From: Streptomyces umbrinus | GTDB lineage: Bacteria > Actinomycetota > Actinomycetes > Streptomycetales > Streptomycetaceae | Assembly: GCF_030817415.1 (NCBI RefSeq) | Contig: NZ_JAUSZI010000002.1 | Location: 372,001 to 436,000 of the forward strand | Reading direction: 5' to 3' | Length of the DNA: 64,000 nucleotides | Shown: positions 23,796 to 31,600 of the stretch, one piece after another | Layout of the letters: the number at the start of each line of letters is the position of its first letter | How positions within the stretch are numbered: the stretch's first letter is position 1 | Program-made: the position numbers and the translations under genes | The notes under the pieces: generated by a model | Told to the model about the DNA's origin: nothing | Seen by the model: the letters and a program-made list of their open reading frames with translations, nothing else | Database searches by the model: none

Positions 23796-24730
23796 CAGTC
23801 GGCCTCCCGGAACGCGCGGACGAGATAGGAGCAGATGACGCCGAAGGCCAGCACGAAGATGACAACGGCGAGTGCGGAGCCGTAGCCAAGTCGCAGGGAT
23901 TGGAAGGCGGTTGAGTACATGTAGGTGCTCAGCAGCTCGGACGAGTGGTAGGGGCCGCCGCGGGTCAGCGACCACACGACGTCGAAGGAGCGCAGCGAGT
24001 CGATGACGATGACGGACAGAACGACCGCGTTGACGCTGCGCAGTTGGGGCAGGGTGACGTGGCGGAGGCGTTGCCAGGCGCTTGCGCCGTCGACCTTGGC
24101 CGCCTCGTACAGGGCCGGGTCGATGCCCTTGAGGCCGGCGAGGTAGAGGACCATGACGTAGCCGATCTGCCGCCAGAGCGCGGGCACGATGACCGCGTAC
24201 AGGGCGGTGTCCTGGTCGGCGAGCCAGGCGTGGCGCAGGCTGCCGAGGCCGACGGATTCCAGGAGTTGGTTCAGGACGCCGTCGGGCTGGTAGATCGCCT
24301 GCCATACGAGGGCGGTGGCGACCAGGGAGAAGACGACGGGCAGGAACAGGGCCGCGCGGTAGAAGCCGACGCCGCGCCGCTCCTGCTGGAGCAGCAGCGC
24401 GGCGGCGAGGCCGAGCAGGGCGGAGAGGCCGCCGAAGAGTACGAGCCACAGGACGGTGTGGCCGGCCGCGCTGCGGAAGACGTCGTCGTGGGCCATCTCC
24501 CGGAAGTTGTCCAGGCCGACGAACTGTGGTGGGGAGACCCCGTCCCAGCGGGTGAGGGCGAGGTAGAAGCCCTGCAGGGCGGGCCAGAACACCCATACCG
24601 CTTCGGCGAGGAGCGGGACGAGGACGAACGCGAGCACCAGCGGGGGCGTACGGCGGGGGCCCCCGGTCCGCCTGCCGCGGGGCGACGGCAGGGCCGGGGA
24701 CTTCCGGTCGGGCGCGGTCAGGACTGCCAT
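23795..24730 (-). CDS. Carbohydrate ABC transporter permease, MalF type
   Basis: 311 residues. Start region MAVLTAPDRKSPALPSPRGR then LVLAFVLVPLLAEAVWVFWP (first helix); EAA loop YEAAKVDGASAWQRLRHVTL. Six predicted membrane helices. It pairs with the MalG-type permease downstream. Its ATG is one base after the binding-protein stop. Confidence 0.9.
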   Translation of the reverse strand: MAVLTAPDRKSPALPSPRGRRTGGPRRTPPLVLAFVLVPLLAEAVWVFWPALQGFYLALTRWDGVSPPQFVGLDNFREMAHDDVFRSAAGHTVLWLVLFGGLSALLGLAAALLLQQERRGVGFYRAALFLPVVFSLVATALVWQAIYQPDGVLNQLLESVGLGSLRHAWLADQDTALYAVIVPALWRQIGYVMVLYLAGLKGIDPALYEAAKVDGASAWQRLRHVTLPQLRSVNAVVLSVIVIDSLRSFDVVWSLTRGGPYHSSELLSTYMYSTAFQSLRLGYGSALAVVIFVLAFGVICSYLVRAFREAD

Positions 24731-24731
24731 G

Positions 24732-26021
24732 TCAGGCGTTCCAGATCTTCTCGGCGTCGCGCTGCCAGCCGGTGAGGATGCTGCCGATCTCCTTCGGCTT
24801 GGCCAGGAACCTGGTCAGTGCGGTGTCCGCGGTGGGCTGGAGGGCGTCGCTGGAGTCCCGGTTGAAGAACTGGGTGATCTCGGCAGCCCCCTCGACGTGT
24901 GCGCGGCCCTTCTTCACCAGGGTGGTGCCGGCGTCCTTGGCCTTCGGGTTGCACGGCAGGACGGTGCCCGACGAGCCCTTGATGTAGATCTCCTGGGACT
25001 CGGCGGTGGCGAGGTAGCTCATCAGGTCGACGACCTGCTCGCGGCGGCCGGTGCGGGCGCTGGCGAAGTAGCCGTCGACCGGGGCCTCTTCGGCGAGCGG
25101 GATCTTCGGGTCGATGACGGGGAAGCGGAAGAAGTCGATGTCGTCGAGCGCGTCCTTGGGGGCGGCATCGGCGAAGAAGGTGCCGATGAGCATCATGCCG
25201 GTGCGGCCGTTGAGCAGGGCGGTCGTGGCGTCCTGGAAGGGGACGGCGTCGCCGTTCGGGTCGAAGTAGGGCAGCACCTCCTGCCAGCGGTCGAAGAGCT
25301 TGCGCACCTCGGGGTCGTCGAACCGGTGCTTTCCGGCGAGGAGTTCGCGGTGGTACTGGGCGCCGTTGATCCGGATGTCGAGGTAGTCGAACCAGGCCGA
25401 GGCCACCCAGGCGGTGTTGCCGCCCGCGCCGAGGCCGATCGGGTCGACGCCCTTGCTCTTGAGCTTGTCGCACAGGTCGAGGAAGTCGTCCCAGCTCTTC
25501 GGCTCGCTCACGCCCCACTTGGCGAAGTTGGACTTCCGGTAGAACATGCCCCACCAGTAATACGTGGCGGGGACGAAGACCTTCTTGCCCGAGCTCGATG
25601 TGCACAGGGAGTTCAGGGCCTTGGAGTAGCTCTTGAGGTCGGGCGAGGAGCTCCAGACCTCACCGAGGTCCAGCAGCAGGTCCTTCTTCGCGTAGGCGTC
25701 CGCCACCGAGCCGGGGTACCAGGTGTACACGTCCGGCGGGTTGGCGGAGGTGAGGTAGGTCGGCAGCTGGGTGCGGAAGGTCTCCGAGGCGACCGTGTTG
25801 AGGCTGGCTCGCCCCGACCCCTGCTTGGCGTACGCGGCGACGAGGTCCTGCATCGCGGCCTTGGCCTGCGGTGCGGACACGTTGGACTGGAGGGTGACCG
25901 CGCCCTTGGAGGAGCTCTTGCCGGAGGAGGTGGAGGTGACACAGCCGCTGAGCAGCGCCGCCGTCCCGGCGGCACCGAGTCCTGCGAGGAACCGGCGTCG
26001 GCTGGTCTGATGGTTCGTCAT
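24732..26021 (-). CDS. Extracellular sugar-binding lipoprotein of ABC importer
   Basis: 429 residues. Tat-type signal RRRFLAGLGAAGTAALLSGC with lipobox LLSGC, so it is exported folded and lipid-anchored. The mature part has the MalE-like two-lobe pattern (TYYWWGMFYRKSNFAKWG, SWDDFLDLCDKLKSKGVDPI, DATTALLNGRTGMMLIGTFF). It is first in the operon and has its own promoter region at 26022-26139. The likely ligands are melibiose/raffinose-type alpha-galactosides, given the GH36 and GH27 partners. The ATG at 26021 has GGGAG 6 bases upstream. Confidence 0.9.
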   Translation of the reverse strand: MTNHQTSRRRFLAGLGAAGTAALLSGCVTSTSSGKSSSKGAVTLQSNVSAPQAKAAMQDLVAAYAKQGSGRASLNTVASETFRTQLPTYLTSANPPDVYTWYPGSVADAYAKKDLLLDLGEVWSSSPDLKSYSKALNSLCTSSSGKKVFVPATYYWWGMFYRKSNFAKWGVSEPKSWDDFLDLCDKLKSKGVDPIGLGAGGNTAWVASAWFDYLDIRINGAQYHRELLAGKHRFDDPEVRKLFDRWQEVLPYFDPNGDAVPFQDATTALLNGRTGMMLIGTFFADAAPKDALDDIDFFRFPVIDPKIPLAEEAPVDGYFASARTGRREQVVDLMSYLATAESQEIYIKGSSGTVLPCNPKAKDAGTTLVKKGRAHVEGAAEITQFFNRDSSDALQPTADTALTRFLAKPKEIGSILTGWQRDAEKIWNA

Positions 26022-26091
26022 GGATGGCTCCCTGTGAATCCGCGCGGGCGGGGCGGCCCTCCTGACGGCCGGGTCCCGCTCGCGCGGATAC

Positions 26092-26139
26092 AGATTCGCG
26101 TGGCACTCACGCCACGTCAAGAATAATTACTAATTTATT
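26092..26139 (-). promoter_or_regulatory. Promoter and AT-rich element of the galactoside operon
   Basis: On the minus strand an AT-rich element AAATTAGTAATTATT lies one base before TTGACG (26120-26115), followed by 17 bases and GAATCT (26097-26092), a plausible -35/-10 pair. The element overlaps the stop codon of the GH27 gene. The same element sits at the same distance before the GH27 promoter at 28405-28430 (20 of 26 aligned bases identical), so it is probably a shared regulator site. Confidence 0.6.
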
Positions 26140-28300
26140 TGAACTGGGTCCGGTGCACGTAGCCGTCGACTCCGCGGAACACCGCATCGACCGTGCCGCC
26201 CGGCCCGGCCACCGCTCCGAGCGCGCCCTCGAAGGCCGCACTGGGGAACTCCTGCCGCTTGGTCCAGCCCTGCCAGCCGCCGTTCTCGTACCGCTGCTGC
26301 CAGAGCGTGTAGTCGGAGGCCCGCGCGTACAGCACCACGGCGTCTCCCACGGCGACGAGTGTCGGGCTGCCGCCGACGGTCCCGCCGAGCGACGTCCACG
26401 GCGACCACTCCCCCGACGCCTCCCTGGACCGCGTCCACACGTCGTCCGCCGCGGAGCGCACGGCCACGTGGACCCGCCCCTGTGCGTCGACGGCGGCGGA
26501 CGGCCGCCCGTACACCGCCCGGCCACCGGGTGCGCCGAGCGAGGACCAGCCGGGCGACGGGCCGCGCTGCACGACCTGTCCGTCGGAGCCGGTGGCGAAC
26601 AGCGTCCAGTGCCCGGGGCCGGTGAACGCCACCGAGGGCGCGTCGGTCACCCGGCCGCCCAGGTTCTGCCAGGTGCCCCAGCGGCCGTCGGCGAAGACCC
26701 GCCGGTACACCCGCGAGTCGGTGCCGCGCACGAAGACGTCGATCCGGCCGCCGGCCGAGGCGTACGCGGCGGGCTGGCCGAGGATCCTGCCCTTCGTGGG
26801 ACCGCCGAGATCCCGCGGCCGGACCCTGCCGTTGCCGTCGGCGGTGGCCGTGTGCTGGACGAGGGAGCCGTTCGGTCCGCGCAGGAACGTCGTGAGTGTG
26901 TCGCCGTCGCGCACCACAGCCGGGCTCGCCGTGGCCTTCTGACCCAGGCTGGTGCCGGGCAGGGCGTCGGCGCCGGTCAGCTTCAGGAACGCGGTCCCGT
27001 GTGCGGGGACCTCGACCGTGTACGAGCCGGTGTGGGTACCCCGGTCCGCCCTGGCCCGCAGGTCACGCACCTTCACTCCGCCGCCGAGCCCGACGTCGGA
27101 GAACTTCACCGTGCGCTCGACCGGCCTGTCGGAGCGGTTGAGCAGCACGACCGCGCGCCTGCCGTCACCTGTGAGGACCTTGCTGTAGACGTCGCCGACG
27201 GAGTCACTGGCCACCCGTACGCCCTGAATGGCGAGGGGGTCCTGGTCGACGGCGATGATCTCCGGGTTGCGCAGCGTCTCGATCATCGAGTCCGACAGGG
27301 TGCGCGGATCGGACCCGATGACCAGCGGCGAGCCCATCTCGGCCCACATCACGAGCTGCGTGATGGACTCCTCCTGCGTCAGTTCCAGGGATCCGTCGCT
27401 CATGCGCCGCATGGGGATGAGGTAGTCCGGGTCGTTGTAGTGGCCGGGCCCCTGCGCCTCGGGGTGCCAGGCGTTCGCGTCCATGTTGCGCAGCACGTTG
27501 GGCCACTGTCCGGGGCTCGGGGTGCCCCAGGCGATGTCCGTTCCGGTGCGCCAGGAGTCGGCGATCGTAGGGGCGTAGACGTACGAGTTGTGCGCGTCCT
27601 GCTCGGGTGTGTGCGGCAGGCCCCAGTCGTCGGTGAGCGGGTTGCAGAGGTTGAGCAGCATCTTGCGGCCGGACTTGGCCACCGCGTCGCTGAACTCCTT
27701 GAACGCCGGGCCCGGATCGAGCTTGGCGCCGATGCCGCACAGGAAGTCGACCTTGACCGCGTCGATCTTCCAGCCTGCGAACTGCCGGGCATCCTCCTCG
27801 TAGTGGCCCCTGCTGCCGAGACCGCAGGTCTTGCCGCCGTCGTAGGCGCCGGCGTCGGTGTAGATGCCCGCCTTCAGGCCGCGTTTGTGCAAGTAGGAGA
27901 CCAACGCCGGGATGCCGGAGGGAAAGCGGTCCGGATGGGCGGCCAACCGCCCCTTCGCGTCCCGTGGGTTGTCGGCCTGCCAGCCTCCGTCCAGCCACAC
28001 GATGTCGTAGCCGCTGTCGCGCAGACCACTGCTGACCAGCTTGTCCGCGACGGAACGCACCGCCTGTTCGGTGGGTGCGCCGAGCCCGTAGTAGGTGTTC
28101 CAGCCCATGTAGGGCTGGGGCGCGAGACCACTGTCGTAGTACTCGGGCGCGCCCTGGTCGGCGGCGCCCCGATCGGGGCCGGTCTGCGCCGTAGCCACCG
28201 GGGCGGCGGTCACCGCCAGCACGGTTGCGATCGCGACCGCCGTGGCACGGCGCGTCAGTCTGGACGCCGCGGGTGTGCGGACCTGCGGGTGTGAAGTCAC
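26135..28300 (-). CDS. Secreted GH27 alpha-galactosidase with C-terminal propeller-like lectin
   Basis: 721 residues. Signal peptide LTRRATAVAIATVLAVTAAP, cleaved near VATAQ. GH27 barrel from about 55: PYMGWNTYYGLGAPTEQAVR, YDIVWLDGGWQADNPRDAKG, nucleophile Asp in DAVKVDFLCG (about 190), acid/base Asp in DSWRTGTDIAWG (about 252). A beta-sandwich follows to about residue 460. The C-terminal 255 residues hold about five tandem units of about 45 residues (VFVRGTDSRVYRRVFADGRW, LFATGSDGQVVQR, VAVRSAADDVWTRSREASGE, LYARASDYTLWQQRYENGGW, VFRGVDGYVHRTQF), resembling a PLL/fucolectin-type beta-propeller and probably carbohydrate-binding. Start at GTG 28300 with GGGAGAGG upstream. It releases galactose or trims galactomannan outside the cell; the operon downstream uses the products. 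Confidence 0.92.
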   Translation of the reverse strand: MTSHPQVRTPAASRLTRRATAVAIATVLAVTAAPVATAQTGPDRGAADQGAPEYYDSGLAPQPYMGWNTYYGLGAPTEQAVRSVADKLVSSGLRDSGYDIVWLDGGWQADNPRDAKGRLAAHPDRFPSGIPALVSYLHKRGLKAGIYTDAGAYDGGKTCGLGSRGHYEEDARQFAGWKIDAVKVDFLCGIGAKLDPGPAFKEFSDAVAKSGRKMLLNLCNPLTDDWGLPHTPEQDAHNSYVYAPTIADSWRTGTDIAWGTPSPGQWPNVLRNMDANAWHPEAQGPGHYNDPDYLIPMRRMSDGSLELTQEESITQLVMWAEMGSPLVIGSDPRTLSDSMIETLRNPEIIAVDQDPLAIQGVRVASDSVGDVYSKVLTGDGRRAVVLLNRSDRPVERTVKFSDVGLGGGVKVRDLRARADRGTHTGSYTVEVPAHGTAFLKLTGADALPGTSLGQKATASPAVVRDGDTLTTFLRGPNGSLVQHTATADGNGRVRPRDLGGPTKGRILGQPAAYASAGGRIDVFVRGTDSRVYRRVFADGRWGTWQNLGGRVTDAPSVAFTGPGHWTLFATGSDGQVVQRGPSPGWSSLGAPGGRAVYGRPSAAVDAQGRVHVAVRSAADDVWTRSREASGEWSPWTSLGGTVGGSPTLVAVGDAVVLYARASDYTLWQQRYENGGWQGWTKRQEFPSAAFEGALGAVAGPGGTVDAVFRGVDGYVHRTQFK

Positions 28301-28404
28301 TTGCCTCTCCCGAGGGTTGGGAAGCACGAGGACGTGACGCGGGCCGCGCTGCGACAGGGGGCCACCGACGTCACGGCGAAGACTGTGGCGCGTGGCCGAA
28401 ACCC

Positions 28405-28430
28405 TGTCAATATTAATTCCTAATTTAATA
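28405..28430 (-). promoter_or_regulatory. AT-rich element and -35 of the GH27 gene
   Basis: On the minus strand: TATTAAATTAGGAATTAATA, then TTGACA (28410-28405). The AT-rich block is an imperfect palindrome (TATTAA...TTAATA) in otherwise very GC-rich DNA. It matches the element before the galactoside ABC operon, with the same placement against the -35. Confidence 0.65.
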
Positions 28431-28602
28431 GAAAGAGGCCGGGTGATGCTCCACGCGCACCGGCGCCCGGGCAGCCGGTTCGCCCTGCTCAGGCGCCCAG
28501 GAGAGCCGCCCGAGGCGCAGAGCCACGACGTCGGCCGACGGGCCCTCAAGAGACGAACTACGCATCAGGGGTTGACAGAAACCCTCTCGCGTCACAGCCT
28601 TT

Positions 28603-28614
28603 GGCAACGTTGTC
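28603..28614. promoter_or_regulatory. LacI-type operator upstream of the GH2 gene
   Basis: GGCAACGTTGTC, core CAACGTTG a perfect palindrome. Its reverse complement GACAACGTTGCC differs at one position from the box GACAACGTTTCC before the GH76 gene (51668-51679), suggesting the mannan-locus LacI regulator may also control this gene. Confidence 0.5.
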
Positions 28615-28682
28615 ATCCGTTGGCATCACGTGCCGTGTCCTACCCGGCCCGCACCGCTGTCTTTTGATGGGACATCACGCTC

Positions 28683-31600
28683 ATGACAGATCAGTCGAGC
28701 TCGCCACGCCTGTCGCGACGCTCCCTCGTCACCACGGGTTCCACCCTGCTGGCGGGGTTCGGACTTGGTTCCCTGTTGCCCGCGCCGACCGCCGCCGCGG
28801 CGGGCATCGACGCGCCGGCCGCGCCCTTCTCGCCTCGTGAGCTGGCGCTCTACCGCCCCGTCACGGTCTCTTCGACGGCCTACGCGCCCACCCCGGGCTC
28901 GTTCGTGGTCGACCGGCTCGCCTCACCGGGAGTGCGGGGCAGCGGCTGGCGGGCCGCGGCGGGTGACCCGCAGTGGATCTCGATCGATCTGCAGGCCGCC
29001 TGCGACGTCACATGGATCCGCCTCACGTTCGAAGGCGACGCGAGTGACCCGGTGTTCACTCCCCCGATCACCGGAAATCCGGCCAGCGGCACCACGGGCA
29101 AGGAGATCCAGTCGAGCTACTCGGTCGAGTACGTGGTCGAGACGTCGACCGACCGCGAGTCCTGGACCAGCGTGTACCGCACGACGGCCGGCACCGGCGG
29201 AGTGGTGAACATCCAGCTCCCGCGCCCGGTCATCGCGCGCTGGGTGCGGATGACCTCGCGCAAGCGCTCCAACCCCAATCCGCTCGGTCTGAACGGCTTC
29301 GAGGTCTACGGCAGCCCCAAGGGGCACCGGCCGTCGGCCACCGGCTGGACGGACTGGGGCAAGCACTCCGGGCCCGCACCCAAGCTGGTGGTGGCAGACG
29401 ACGGCACGGTCCCGGTGGAGTCCGGCTGGCGGCTGACCCTCGACGACTGGGCCGACGCCGACGGCAAGGAGCTGTCGAAGACGACTGTCGACACCAGCGG
29501 TTGGCTGCCTGCCACCGTTCCCGGCACGGTCCTGGCGTCACTGGTGGACCAGGGCAAGCTGCCCGACCCCGTCGCCGGACTGAACAACCTCCATGTGCCC
29601 GAGGCCCTGTCGCGGCACGCGTGGTGGTACAAGCGGGACTTCGAGCTGCCGCGCGGTCTGCGCACCGGGGCCGGGCGGCGGATCTGGCTGGAGTTCGACG
29701 GCATCAACCACAAGGCCGACATCTGGCTCAACGGCAAGCAGGTGGGCGACCTGACGTTTCCCTTCGCCCGCTCGTCCCACGATGTGACCAAGCTGCTCTC
29801 GACCGGCGACGCCAACGCGCTCGCGGTGAAGATCACGCCGATGCCGGTGCCCGGCAGCCCCGGCGACAAGGGCCCCGCCGGCGAGGCCTGGGTGGACGCG
29901 GGTGCCAACCAGATGAACCTCAACTCGCCCACCTACCTGGCCTCTTCGGGCTGGGACTGGATGCCCGCGGTACGTGACCGGGCCGCCGGTATCTGGAACC
30001 ACGTCCGGCTGAGATCCACCGGCCATGTCGTGATCGGCGATCCTCGTGTCGACACCCTGCTGCCGAAGCTGCCCGACGTGTCGGTCGCCGAGCTGACCAT
30101 CGTCGTTCCGGTCCGCAACGCCGACACCGCCGACCACAAGGCGACGGTCTCCGCTGCCTTCGACGGCGTACGGGTGTCCAAGGTGGTCACCGTGCCCGCG
30201 GGCGAGAGCATCGACGTCACGTTCACCCCCGACGCCTTCGGGCAACTGCGGCTGCGCAACCCGAAACTGTGGTGGCCCAACGGGCTCGGTGACCCCGTGC
30301 TGCACGATCTCACCCTGGTCGCGTCGGACGACGGCGCCGAGAGCGACCGCCGCACCACCCGGTTCGGCATCCGTCAGTTCGGCTACGAGTACGAGGTGCC
30401 GCTGCCGTTCACCGCCTCCGAGGACGCCTACACCCAGTCCGTCACCTTCGACCGGCAGCAGGCCCGCTACGTACGCATCAAGTGCCTGACCAGGGCCTCC
30501 GTTTGGGGCAACTCGCTGTGGACGCTGGCCGTGTCCGACAGCGCACGCCCCTCCGTCGACCTCGCCCTGCACGCATCCGCCGACGCGTCGAGCAAGGACG
30601 GGGACGACCACGGTCCGGCCAACGCGACGGACGGCGACCCCGCGACCCGCTGGTCCTCGTCCTACGAGGACGACCAGTGGATCCGGGTCGACCTCGGGTC
30701 CTCGCAGTCGTTCGACAGGGTCGATCTGACCTGGGAGCAGGCGTACGCGAAAACCTACGTGGTGCAGGTCTCCTCGAACGACGCCGACTGGACCGATGTG
30801 GCGTCGGTGGACAACAGCGCGGTGCCGCTGCCCTTCAACAACGGCAACGCCAGCCTGCAGGTCGAGGGCTTCGCTGCGCGCACCGCCCGGTACGTCCGTA
30901 TCGCCTGCGGGGTGCGCAACACGAGTTGGGGCAACTCCCTTTGGTCCCTCGGCGTCATCGACAGTGCCAAGCCCGGGACCGACCTCGCCCTGCGTCAGAA
31001 GGCGACCGCCTCGACCGAGGAGTCCGACCACCCGGCCGCGCATGCCACCGACGGCGACACGGGAACCCGCTGGTCGTCCCAGTACGAGGACCAGCAGTGG
31101 ATCCAGGTCGACCTGGGCGCCGCGAAGAGGTTCGACCGGGTGGCGATCGTGTGGGAGCCGGCCTACCCGAAGACCTATGTGATCCAGGTGTCCGACGACG
31201 GGGACACCTGGACCGATGTGAAGTCCGTGTCCAACACGCCCGACCCGCTGAAGATCAGCGTGAACGGCGTGCGAGTCCTTGCCCGCGGCGGCAACTGGGG
31301 CTGGGACGAACTGCTGCGCCGGATGCCGCCGGAGCGGATGGACGCGGCCGTGCGGATGCACCGCGACATGAACTTCACCATGATCCGCAACTGGGTCGGC
31401 ACCTGCGACCGGGAGGAGTTCTTCGCCGCCTGCGACGAGCACGGGATCCTGGTGTGGAACGACTTCCCCAACGCGTGGGCCATGGACCCGCCGGACCACG
31501 ACGCCTTCAACTCGATCGCGCGGGACACCGTCCTGCGCTACCGCATCCACCCCAGCGTGGTGATCTGGTGCGGAGCCAACGAGGGCAACCCGCCTGCCGC

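Larger units (their letters stand above)
28301..28682. other. Divergent regulatory region between the GH27 and GH2 genes
   Basis: 382 bases without a gene. The left part carries the GH27 promoter and AT-rich element (28405-28430). The right part has a possible promoter for the GH2 gene (TTGACA at 28572-28577) and a LacI-type palindrome at 28603-28614. I see no RNA gene or repeat beyond these. Confidence 0.6.
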
